Counted from the first letter of the stretch, positions 33,491 through 42,457 are shown. The stretch: 64,000 bases of DNA from Isochrysis galbana (GCA_018136815.1 CM030936.1:1958569-2022568), one strand, 5' to 3'. Program-made: numbers and translations. The notes: generated from the sequence alone by a model not told the origin.

Positions 33491-34488
33491 TTATTCTGGT
33501 TCGGGTCTCTCGGCAATTATATATGCCACCCCCATCGAGGTGGTCAGGGTCCGCAGCTCTAGGCTTGGTTCTAGCTTACCTCTTGCACCTATTGTGAATA
33601 AAGGGTATACATCGTTCATGTCGATCCTTTTCTTCGGCTGTCTGCCCATGCCTGCTTGGGCGGTCCTTGCCGAGTCTGTTGTACTCGCAAATAGTAGTGC
33701 CTTGCTTAGCGTCGTGTACCTATCTATCGTTCTTATCAACACTGATTCCTCCGAGAATTCAATGCCATCGTAGTGTATCCTGTAGAAGTCTGTTAAAATA
33801 TATCTCCACGCTAGAGTGTAAAGTATGGAGAGCGATCGCGGTGTTTCCCCCCCGGGGTGCATGAAAAGGTTATCTATGATTACTTCTTCCCTGCTTCTAC
33901 CGCTTCGGGGGGTGTACCTCGCCAGTTTGTCGAGCGTTTCGAATATGTTTACTACTCTCGGGCATTCGCCTAGATGGGTGGAAGATTCGTCGGCCGCCTT
34001 GCATATGCGGCAAGTCTTATCTCTGTCCGCGAACCGGTTGTAGGTGCCAATCCTTCTGTGGGTTAAGTGCTTGAAGTGGAGGTGTGTATCCCTCGCCGTC
34101 ATCATCGAGGATGTATATATTGTGGCTAGGTGTTCCCACGTGTTGTCGGGTACCTGTAGTCGCTGTTTCCAGTTCTCGGGACCCGTTAGGCGTCTACGCT
34201 TTCCGTCCGTCTTCTGGATTGCTCGTGTTAGTTGCTCCACTCCCATTTTGTCTAGTGGGGTAACTCCGTCTAGGGTATACTCGTCCGCTAAGGGGTATTC
34301 CAATCTCTTGTTAGATTTGAAGCCGTCCCCCCATTTTGCCGGTGGGGAGGGGTCTAGCTGTCCGGGAGCATTGTCAAGCCTTTCGCCAATTATGGGCGTA
34401 CCTAGGTACGAGAGCTCCACTTCATACCATGCGCCTTTGAGCTCGGCGAAATAGCTGCCGTCTTGGGCTATGTGTATTTTTGGGGTGT
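33491..34488 (-). pseudogene. LINE C-terminal region after the reverse transcriptase
   Basis: Open frame with no start of its own upstream of the deletion junction; the first ATG is downstream at about 34427. Begins near TPKIHIAQDGSYFAELKGAW and contains the Cys/His cluster CRICKAADESSTHLGECPRV (C-x2-C then H-x4-C), the zinc-binding knuckle commonly found downstream of LINE reverse transcriptases. The end carries FSEESVLIRTIDRYTTLSKAL, shared with the 20341-20990 fragment. Its frame differs from the endonuclease frame, confirming that the junction at about 34480 is a deletion rather than a natural fusion. Confidence 0.75.
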
Positions 34489-37044
34489 GCTCCTCCGAGC
34501 CATCCTGTCTATCCTCGTATGGATGGTCCCCGAGAGTCTGGTGAAGCCTCCTCTCGTGTTTCCGTTGACTAAGTTGTATGCGTCGATTAGCCCCAACTCG
34601 TTCATTGCGGATCTTAATTTGGGGCCGTGGGCGTTTCCGTATCCTTCCTTGTCCTCCGCTTTCCTTGTGTCCGTTTCCACGTTCTCTACGCAGTTAAAGT
34701 CGCCTCCCACAAGGGTGTCGCGTTCTCTACCTAGTGGGATCGTTTTTAGTGTATCTATTTGGGTGTTTCTTATGCTAGGTATGGCGCTCATGTATATGGA
34801 TATTATTTCCAATTCTTTAGAATCTATTACGCATCTAGCTCGCAGGCATCTGCCCTCTATCAGCGTCTCGGTCGCTTCCGGTAGCAGTTTCACCCTGGGG
34901 GAGGAGTCGCACACCGCGATTCCTACCCCACTCGCCGGGTCCGAGGCATTAGCAGGTGCGTGTACCATCTGCCACCCCAGGGCCTTGGCGGTCATGCATG
35001 CTCGAAGGTGCCTGCCATCGGCGTAGGCGTGTAGCTCTTGTAGTAGTATGATGTCTACTCTAGCTTTCCTCGCTTGGGCGAGCACCGAGCCTAAGGCGCC
35101 GTGACCGGCGCCATTCATGTTGTAGGAGACGATCTTGATCGGCCCCTCACCTGGGTATCCGCGAGTGGAGTCAAAGGTGAGCGCATATGTGATAAGAAGG
35201 TTTGTGCGGCTGAGGTCGCGCGCGTGTTGCACGCACTTGTGCATGTAGCGACAGTCGGCGCCCAAGGCGCAGATTCCGCCCTTGGGTTGTTTTCCCGGGG
35301 TTCCGGCACTCGCGCGCGGAAATGCGCAAATTATCATGCATTCGCCGTCTTTCCACGCGCCCGGGTACTCGTGCGAGCGGTTACACGCCTTGCCCATGAT
35401 GTTCATGGGGCATTTCCCGTTAGGGAAGCGCTTGCACAGCTCCGGGGCATTCGGGTTCATGGCCTCTTGGACGGTCATCTTCGGCGGAGCCATGCGTTTG
35501 CGTTCTTCGCGTTCGAGGCGCGCGGCTTTTTCTTCCTCGCACACGCAAATGCGCAAGGGGGGATGGAACGCCATGGCGTATCCTTTATGGTATCCTTTAC
35601 AGCCCTTGGGTCCCGCATGGATGTTTAGGTTCTTGATGTCTCCGCCCAGCTCGCGGCAGTTGCGGACAGAGTATTCGATGGGGAAGGGGGCCCCGTTGAC
35701 GGTGAGCATAATTTTGCGCGGAAAGTCGAAGGAGGCGAACGTTCCGTGCTTTGGGGCGACATACAGATGGTAAACTTCCTTTTTACCCTGTGTTACGAGA
35801 ATCCCCTCCTTGGTGAGGATCTTGGTGCGCTCTTGGTTGCCTTGGAGAAAGAAGAAGCCTTGGTTCTCGACCGCTTTGGCGAGCGAGCTGATCGTTATGA
35901 AGCTCTTTAGCTCAAATTTGTAGTTGCGCACCACCAGGTGCGCTGAGGCGTCTTTGAACGCGCTGGCCAGTGCCTTGTTGGACGCCCGCGGGATTTCTTT
36001 GAATTTTTCGTCGAGCGTTTGATATTTGACCGCAATCGGGCATGGGATGCCCGCCTTGCGAAAGTCCGCCACATCCTTGTATTCTTCGCGGAATTGGTTG
36101 GCGCAATCCGCCGTTACGAGAATCTCCCAAGGGCCGGAGGCGCTCTTGGATAGGAATTCGGGCTCGAGGTCTACGCCTTCCAACTTGTTGAGGTGCGCGA
36201 CAATCGCGCCGAGGACCTCTTCGTCTTTGGCCTTGTGTCCTTTCTCGTACGCCGTAAAGGTGATAATGATCTTGTGGGAGTCCGGAAATTCGGCCTCCCC
36301 CTCGGGTTCGGACTCTAAGTCTTCGTCTAGGAGGGCCACCTGTGTGGCCGGGGCGGAGGGTGGGGTTAGCCTTGCATATGTTTTCGTCTTTCGGGCGTCC
36401 ATGTGGCACGGTGTATCCGTTATGTTGTCGTCCCTTTCCGAGGGTCTCGTGTGGATTGTGCTTTGTGTAGGCTCTCTCTCAAGGTGTTGTTTGTTGTGAT
36501 GGGCCTCATGGGCTTGTGACGCTTGCGACGTTCGCGCGCCCGAGGCTCGCTTGTCCGTTTGGCATTCGTAGGCATTGGGGAGCAACCCTCCTGGTCTGCC
36601 CCCCTTTGTGCTCCTATGCCCCTTGCTGGGGGGACCTGTCTGCTCTTTGTCCAACTCTTTGCTTTGATGCGGCATCTCCCCATTGGGGTTCTGCTGTAGA
36701 TGGTGCCGGGCCGGCCCCTCGCGCCGGAGCGCGAGGGCGGTACCGCGGTTGTGTAGGGTCCCAGCCCGGAGGCCTTCCCTTTGGAAGCGTCCCACTGGTG
36801 TGGTGTGGCTGGAGTGGCTGTGTGTTGTGTTGGAGGTGTGCTGCATGCTGGCTGCTGCCAGCATGGCAGCCTTGTTCGTGGCGTTCGCGGTGGTTCGCGG
36901 GTGTGGCAGGCTGGCTCCTGTGCCCACCTGGCTGGGAGGGTCGTCCTGTCGCGGTCGCTTCGGCGACAGCGGCGTGTCACTCAAGCCTTCGTCCATCTCG
37001 GCGAGGGCAGCGGCAGCGAGGGAGGGCGGCGGCGCGCGCTCCAT
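34468..37044 (-). CDS. LINE ORF: ORF1-like region with CCCH zinc fingers fused to APE endonuclease
   Basis: An 858-residue frame from ATG 37044. Residues ~1-280 are Pro/Ser/Thr-rich and low in structure. Residues ~290-500 form a globular ORF1-like part (GPWEILVTADCANQFREEYK). Two CCCH-type fingers follow: CKRFPNGKC...CNRSH (C-x7-C-x8-C-x3-H) and CALGADCRYMH (C-x5-C-x3-H). An APE-family endonuclease occupies ~650-850, with IKIVSYNMNG at its start, the catalytic Glu in IILLQELHA, GGDFNCVEN, and a late IDRMARR. The frame ends at TPQKYT after the deletion junction. ORF1 binds element RNA and the endonuclease nicks the target for target-primed reverse transcription. CCCH fingers replace the CCHC knuckles seen in many LINE gag-like proteins. 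Confidence 0.85.
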   Translation of the reverse strand: MERAPPPSLAAAALAEMDEGLSDTPLSPKRPRQDDPPSQVGTGASLPHPRTTANATNKAAMLAAASMQHTSNTTHSHSSHTTPVGRFQREGLRAGTLHNRGTALALRREGPARHHLQQNPNGEMPHQSKELDKEQTGPPSKGHRSTKGGRPGGLLPNAYECQTDKRASGARTSQASQAHEAHHNKQHLEREPTQSTIHTRPSERDDNITDTPCHMDARKTKTYARLTPPSAPATQVALLDEDLESEPEGEAEFPDSHKIIITFTAYEKGHKAKDEEVLGAIVAHLNKLEGVDLEPEFLSKSASGPWEILVTADCANQFREEYKDVADFRKAGIPCPIAVKYQTLDEKFKEIPRASNKALASAFKDASAHLVVRNYKFELKSFITISSLAKAVENQGFFFLQGNQERTKILTKEGILVTQGKKEVYHLYVAPKHGTFASFDFPRKIMLTVNGAPFPIEYSVRNCRELGGDIKNLNIHAGPKGCKGYHKGYAMAFHPPLRICVCEEEKAARLEREERKRMAPPKMTVQEAMNPNAPELCKRFPNGKCPMNIMGKACNRSHEYPGAWKDGECMIICAFPRASAGTPGKQPKGGICALGADCRYMHKCVQHARDLSRTNLLITYALTFDSTRGYPGEGPIKIVSYNMNGAGHGALGSVLAQARKARVDIILLQELHAYADGRHLRACMTAKALGWQMVHAPANASDPASGVGIAVCDSSPRVKLLPEATETLIEGRCLRARCVIDSKELEIISIYMSAIPSIRNTQIDTLKTIPLGRERDTLVGGDFNCVENVETDTRKAEDKEGYGNAHGPKLRSAMNELGLIDAYNLVNGNTRGGFTRLSGTIHTRIDRMARRSTPQKYT

Positions 37045-37070
37045 GACCCTATCAGTTTACTGATAGTTGG

Positions 37071-37088
37071 TCGGAATTCATACTATTA
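37071..37088. repeat. Right copy of the LINE target-site duplication
   Basis: TCGGAATTCATACTATTA, identical to 33148-33165. The uninterrupted target would have been a short AT-rich stretch downstream of CDT2. The region 37089-37311 otherwise holds only the presumed 3' UTR of that gene. Confidence 0.9.
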
Positions 37089-37311
37089 TATCGGCATATA
37101 TGATTGGGCAAGATGGCTGGCACTCGATGAGAACACAGTTCTACTTAAGAAAACGTGATTTCTGTTGCTTCCACTGACCACTGAGGTGCTGCAGAATCCA
37201 CCTCTCACTCTAGTATTTCACACATTTCACATTCACAATATCTCCAGTTGGTGGCGCGCGCACTCTGAGCTACACACAATCGACACACAAGCCACACAGC
37301 AGTCCGTTCGC

Positions 37312-39077
37312 TCACGCAGGCGCTGGTGAGAAGTAGTCTCGAAGACTGGCTTGACATGTACTAGCGGCCGGCCGCCGAGAACGTGATGAAGAAGTAGCCG
37401 CGCTCTGATGCCCTCTTGTGTCCTCAGGCGTCTGCAACTCATCATCAATGATCATGGCAGCAGCTGGGGAATCTGTGGGCGATATACGGTCCTCCTCAAG
37501 CGGCGTGCCTATGTGCGCGCGATGCTGCGTTCCGCGGTGCACACGCCACACTCGCACCGTAGCATCGTCTGCGCATGAGGCCAACTGACAGGTGTCCGCG
37601 GGATTCCAATCGACACCAGTCACTTCAGATTCGTGCCCCTCCAAGTAAATCGGGGGGGCATCGGGGCGATCAACCTCCCAAATGTAGACGTTGCAATCGC
37701 TCGAGCCTGAGACAACGAATCGCCCATCCGGCGAAAATCTGGCCTTGACATAAAAGGTGTGCACTTGGTGGCCGCCAAAGCGAGCGATCTCACCACGATC
37801 GGGCCGCACCGTATCATAGCACAAGATTTTGCCATCAGTAGAGCTGGCCAACAGCCGACCGCCGGTGCCATCGAGGGCGAGAGACGTGATCCCATGATTG
37901 CGTTCAGCGCCTCGGTCGGGATGCAGCGTACACAGGGGCGTGCTTGGGCTTTGGCGTGGGCCGTTGTTGCCTTGTCGCGTGGAGCGTCCTGATCCTCGAG
38001 CCGCGCCACCCAATCGCGCGTCCCACAGCTTGATAGTGCCATCCGTACCTCCTGCCGTAGCGAGCGCGTTCCGCTCGTCCATTAGGTAGATCACCGACGT
38101 AACACCGTGGCTCGCCTTTCCGGCGAGTGCTCCTGCACGCTTCCGCTTGGATGAGCCTTCTGTGGGTGTGTGTGCGCCTCGCAGTATCATCACAGGTTCC
38201 TCCCCTTGGCGAGCGTCGTAGATGTGCACGCAACCATCGCGCCCGCCGGACGCAAATACAAAATTGTCGTTCGGCCTGGCGGCGACCGACTTCACAGAAC
38301 CCTTATGCCCACGACAAATCATGAGCTCGCCTGCTTCAGGCCCGCCGCCCGAGGCCCTCCACGCGGCACTGGCTGCCCGTTCCATGTCCCACATGCGCAC
38401 GCTCTGGTCGCCCGCGGCGGTAATGAGGCGGCCCTTACACGGGGACCAACAGAAGTCGAAGATGGCATTGTGATGCGCGCGCCAAGATCCAGGGCGTTTG
38501 TCCGCTGCAGAGACAGGGCAGGCGGTGAGAGCGGCATCGAGACACATGTGACACATTCGCTATCGTGACCATTTGTGGCGACACCTTTTACCATGGGATC
38601 CTACAGGGCTCGCCGGCCGTGGGCGGCACTCACCAGGCTGCTCCTTTGCACCCTTCTCGGTATCAATGATACTCACCCACCCTTCTTCATCAGCGATAGC
38701 CAGCAAGTGGTTCTCGCCTGCCCACGGCGAGTAACGCGGGCAAAACGGAGGGATCGGCGCGCCGAGCCCATCGCGGAACTCGTACTCGTCGAAAGCAGAG
38801 TCACACGACATCTCAGAGAGTAAGGTCGCCGGCGAGACTGCGGGAAGGCGGGTGTGATAGCAGTGGTGAGCTGTGCGAGATGCACGTGACCAACAGCGTC
38901 AGGAGAGCCATGGGCACCGCAGGCTTGGCACTCACTGTGGCGCGGCGCAAGCTCCCTGTTGATGAGGCAATCGAAGAAGGAGAGGTGATGCGAGCGCGCC
39001 CTCGGCTGCGAGAGCGTCCGCGCGGCCATCCTTGATGGCGTGAAGCGCGGCTTGCTCTGCGGCGTGCTGTCGGCCAT
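37312..39077 (-). CDS. CDT2: CDT2/DTL-like WD40 substrate receptor of CRL4, with C-terminal PIP box, 3 exons
   Basis: Exons 39077-38936, 38837-38634 and 38504-37312 join in phase 1 both times, with GT-AG borders, giving 512 residues. WD repeats match CDT2 specifically: SWRAHHNAIFDFCWSPCKG, VTSVIYLMDERNALATAGGT, GITSLALDGTGGRLLASSTD, FYVKARFSPDGRFVVSGSSD, YLEGHESEVTGVDWNP. CDT2 is the substrate receptor of the CUL4-DDB1 ubiquitin ligase that destroys CDT1 and other PCNA-bound proteins in S phase. The protein ends QASLRDYFSPAPA, a canonical PIP box (Q-x-x-L-x-x-Y-F) of the kind that tethers CDT2 to PCNA. Compared with animal DTL the tail after the propeller is short (about 85 residues). ATG 39077 is preceded by GC-rich DNA without an alternative start. 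Confidence 0.93.
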
Positions 39078-39433
39078 CGCAGCGATGCCGTCGTTCGAAA
39101 GTCGTTGGCTTGCGCAGTCGCTTGGCGGGAGTACGAGCCGGGGGCGGAATGCATAGAAGCTTTAAAAGTCGGGGTGGTAGCGTGGTAGCAGTAGGGGTTG
39201 TAGGCCACAATATGTACATATCGTACTACGTACTACATATTTGGGTACGATTCTGGAAAACTGATATGTCGACATATTTACTAGATATTTGGGTGGCACG
39301 CGCCCGGGCGCCGGTACATATTCGGGCGGGAGCCAGCGGGATAAAGGGAGGGGGGGCGCGGGGGGGCGCGCGGGGGGGGCGCGCGGGGGGGGGGCGCGGG
39401 TGATTGATGATTGATTGCACAGGCCCACCCCGG

Positions 39434-40656
39434 GAATAAAAAAATTTCCAACTGGGAAGATGCGCACCTGCACTGAGCCGCTGGCCGATGCCGCACGCCG
39501 ACGCAGGTGAAGACGCAGCTGAAGATGTCCCTGCAGGCCCTGCAGACTGCTGCAGAGACCCCGGCAGAGCCCGGGGGCGGGCGGGCGGGTCATCTGAGCG
39601 CCCCGGCTTGCATTCATGGTCATGTCTGGGGCCTAGGCTCCTTCAGACGGCGAAGGGGTAGCGTTGCGCACTCCCGGACTTCACGTACCACCAAGATCTT
39701 CGGCACGGAAAGTCGGCGGTCTTCACGGCAGTTGTTAAGCTTACAGCAGATGAAAGCAGCCTTCACGTCGCCGGCGCTGCAGCGCCCGCTGTGTTCAAGG
39801 AGATTGGTGACGCCCACGTGCTACTGTCTCGCATGTACCACAGGTCTGGCGCAAGCACTGCTCGCACAGTGCTGGCTGTCTTCTTCTACAAGATCGGCAG
39901 GGAAGAGGGTGCAACCTCAGGTTTGGTTGTTTTTTGACAAGTGTCCCCCATGTGGACGGTATAAGTTCTACTTGAAGGACCCCCTTATTAAAGTACAAAC
40001 TTGCAGGTTTCAGATCGAGTTGCACTCTCTGAGCGCACGCGTCTGGAATCAGCCGGAGTCGGCAGACGGACGAACAGCACGAGGTAACGCAGCAGGGTGA
40101 AACAGCGGAGGGAGCATGTTCGAGCGACAGCGACAACAACGCGCCCAGCCTCTGAAAATGGCCCCCCCGCTGGAGTGCACTTCATGCGTTCAGCGCGGGG
40201 CTGTTCTGCTGCTGCTGCACTTCCGCTGCTGCGCTTCCCATGTCCGCATGAGTGAATGAATCAGCTTGAGGATCTTGTTTTGAATAGAACGAGTGTGTGC
40301 GCGCGGGCTTCGATGTGCGCGCGCGGGCTCCGCAGCTGTATGTGGCGTCGATGCCGCAGTTGGAGTGAAGGAGTGTGCGTGCAGTGCAGGTGCCTACTTA
40401 TTTTTCCCGATAACATGATAACATGGGTGGTGTGCCCCACCACTTGATCAATTTTGGCTCTCAACTTGCAATCCCACATCCCACGCGAGCACGATCAACA
40501 GCCACTTTGGCGGGCTACTGGCCGCCCAGCGCGCCCCGTTCACCATGTCTTCACCTGCACCTGCAGTCCTGCACTCTCACCTTCACCTGCACCTTCACTG
40601 AAGAAACAACTTCGGACCAGCACCTTCCCAGTTGGAAATTTTTTTTATTCTTATTC
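39434..40656. mobile_element. 1.2-kb insertion with inverted ends, nested in a LINE 5' end
   Basis: Left end 39434-39459 (GAATAAAAAAATTTCCAACTGGGAAG) is the reverse complement of right end 40624-40656 apart from a 7-base insertion. Outside the ends, GCACAGGCCCACCCCGG (left) and GGGGGGTGTCCGCGATGG (right) are the two halves of a sequence found intact in other LINE 5' ends (for example 51843-51875). The element therefore interrupted such a copy. No transposase is recognisable; it may be non-autonomous. 39662-39937 contains an unassigned frame. The upstream 39080-39433 contains only G/C-rich simple repeats. Confidence 0.65.
39662..39937 (+). pseudogene. Unassigned 91-codon coding-like frame inside the inverted-end element
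   Basis: The frame is open from just after a TAG (39659-39661), which could be the end of an intron (GGGGTAG), and stops at 39935. It has no ATG until SRMYHRSG. The peptide (TYHQDLRHGKSAVFTAVVKL, then HVAGAAAPAVFKEIGDAHVL, LAVFFYKIGREEG) has the composition of a real globular protein, unlike the other frames here. I do not recognise a family. It may be a captured host exon or part of an unknown element protein. Confidence 0.3.
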
Positions 40657-40725
40657 GGGGGGTGTCCGCGATGGAGAGAGGGGGGCTCGAGGCCCCCATT
40701 GACCCCGACTTATAAAAGTAGGTTG
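40657..40725 (-). mobile_element. Interrupted LINE-family 5' end
   Basis: Minus sense: hairpin AACCTACTTTTATAAGT (40708-40724), then CGGGGTCA and ATG near 40700, opening MGASSPPLSIADTPR before the inverted-end element cuts in. 40726-41000 holds short GTGGTAGTGG-type repeats and, near 40850-40870, another fragment (GCGGCGAGAATATTTTGAAG) of the AAACCTTTTAATATTC family. Confidence 0.65.
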
Positions 40726-41137
40726 ACCGGGCTAAAGTCTTAAGTGGTGGGTAGTGGTTAGTGGTAGTGGTAGTGGGTCCAAGTGCCAGGTGCCAGGTGC
40801 TAGGTGTCCATCCAGGTCCAGGTAGGTCCAGGTCCGGTGCGCGGCGACGCGGCGAGCGGCGAGAATATTTTGAAGTTTATTAAGAGTTGGTTGACATGTA
40901 AAGTACACCGGACGAGCCATGCGCCAGCCGAGCAGCCCCCATCATGGGATAGGGAGGGGCTCAGGGGTCAGGGCTCCGTTGCCGTCAAGTGCACATTCCC
41001 CACATTCCCACAACACTAAGGTTATACTCTCATGACAAGAAAACTCTCACGCAGAGGGAGAGGGAGGTGGCGTGAGGGGAGTTTTTTTTCTGTCGACAGG
41101 GTGGCCCTCAGCAGCGAGGCGGCCGAGGCGTGCGGCG

Positions 41138-41800
41138 ATGCTGGCGAGGCTGGCGCGGGTCACGCCGCGCGCGCCTCTCGTGGGTGTGCGGCCGGCGTGG
41201 GTGCACACGCGGCTGTATGCGGTGCTACAGCCGCCGCAGCCTCTCCTTGCGCTGCTCCACCCTCATCTCCCGCCTGTACTCGACCCCTTCTCACAACTCC
41301 CCGCTGGCGGGTGTGACCTCTCGCTTCCCACTGCTGCTGAGCACATCAGCCCGCTCACCTTTGGCGGGATCGCGATCGGTGTGCGCAAATTCCACTCGCC
41401 CATCGCGTTTAACTACCAGCCATCTTGCTCCCCCCCCCCCCCATTCCCCGCGCGCGTACTCACCTCTTTTCCTGTCCTCTGTCGTAAGGTGGTGTTGCCC
41501 TCGAGCTTCCGCCGCTGCTGCCAGAAGCTGCCACGCCACTGCAGGCCAAAGGAAGCAAAGGCTGGCGGACATATCAACCGAATGTACTGAAGCGGAAACG
41601 GACTCATGGGTTTCTCAAGTACGCCGCGCGGGGACCCAGCGACAACTGTTCACTTGCTCCCGCGCTGCCTCGTCTTTTTCAAGCTAATTGATACCGTACG
41701 TCCCCTATTTGGTCTCCTCAGTCGTTTGAGCACCCGCGCTGGACGCAACACATTGAACCGTCGGCGGGCGAAGGGGCGGCATCGAGTTGCCGTCACCTGA
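41138..41800 (+). CDS. Mitochondrial large-subunit ribosomal protein bL34m, about 3 exons
   Basis: The bL34 core is unmistakable: exon 41489-41618 encodes KGSKGWRTYQPNVLKRKRTH and GFL, and exon 41722-41800 continues in phase 2 with RLSTRAGRNTLNRRRAKGRH and RVAVT before the stop. Together these give the bL34 signature RTYQPNxLKRKRTHGF...RLSTRAGRxxLxRRRAKGRxRL. The first exon from ATG 41138 (MLARLARVTPRAPLVG) is basic and Arg/Ala-rich, as expected of a mitochondrial presequence. Its donor is uncertain; T|GTGACC at 41313 keeps the frame. bL34 sits in 23S rRNA near the subunit core. The protein would be about 127 residues, longer than bacterial L34 because of the presequence. Confidence 0.85.
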
Positions 41801-42315
41801 AGACTTCTCCCGGTCGAGCATCTGATCGAGGTCCTCCATGAGTGGGGATGTTATGCAAGGCTTACACAGTGCCCAAGACACCCACTTGCGGCGCGTACTA
41901 CTAGCGAGGAGAATCATGATGTCCCCGGTTGAGTCATTTGCAGTCACTTTCGTCGGCAGGCACAGTGCCTCAGCTCCGGAGGACGTTGACTTCCTTGTAG
42001 TCTTGGTGGATATGGGTGGTGCCATACATTTCGTAATAATTTCGCCCGACTATTCCTCGTTTGCTCTTTTTGTTTTTGTCTCTACTCACTACCTAATCAA
42101 TGCCTCTGCTGGTGTGTCCTTAGCCCTCACCAAAATAGTATTTTGTGCCTACGACGCCCAGACAAAGAACCCGAAGCCAAGGACAAGGACTGTCTCATTC
42201 ATCCCAGATGATGCGACTTGCGACTTACTCCTAACTCCTAAGCCTAACTTAGAAAGTAAGAAGGTGCAACTTGAGGTTCTCTTTCCATTTTTTTGCCCCC
42301 CCCCCGCGTAGTATG
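41801..42315. other. 3' flank of bL34m
   Basis: Overlapping open frames exist on both strands (minus 41705-42025, plus 41838-42311), but neither shows a domain and they cannot both be real. I leave this unassigned; it probably contains the bL34m 3' UTR. Confidence 0.3.
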
Positions 42316-42457
42316 GTAAAAAAAACCTTTTAAAATTCTCACCTCGCGCGCGGCTATGTAGCTGTCTATCGTAGCCACGCCCATTTCCCTTCCTCTCCCT
42401 CGCTTCCCGCCTTGCGGCATCTCCCCTCGTGAGGTCGTTTGCCTTCATTTGGTACCC
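42316..42457 (+). repeat. Member of the AAACCTTTTAATATTCTCACC repeat family with hairpin arms
   Basis: AAAAAAAACCTTTTAAAATTCTCACCTCGCGCGCGGCTATGTAGC...CTATCGTAGCCACGCCC. The arms GGCTA and TAGCC pair around a short loop, and a CCGCCTTGCGGC small hairpin and CTCCCCTCGTG end follow. At 42433-42457 it runs into a reverse-complement piece of the LRR-flanking repeat (CGTTTGCCTTCATTTGGTACC). Confidence 0.65.

Larger units (their letters stand above)
33166..37070 (-). mobile_element. LINE (APE-type non-LTR retrotransposon), internally deleted, with 18-bp TSD
   Basis: A 3905-bp insertion between two 18-bp duplications. The sense (minus) strand starts CCAACTATCAGTAAACTGATAGGGTC and then ATG 37044, so the 5' UTR is only 26 nt and includes a perfect 8-bp hairpin (37049-37066). 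One long frame carries the ORF1 region and the endonuclease; a second frame carries the post-RT C-terminus; the reverse transcriptase between them is missing. The 3' UTR (33490-33177) ends GAATCTTCAGATG followed by about 11 T residues against the duplication. Because both duplications are exact, the insertion looks young, yet the copy cannot encode its own reverse transcriptase. Confidence 0.9.

Noticed and set aside
41705-42311. Overlapping ORFs on both strands downstream of bL34m
   Set aside because: Mutually exclusive, without domains; the plus one covers the bL34m 3' UTR and the minus one overlaps its last exon.
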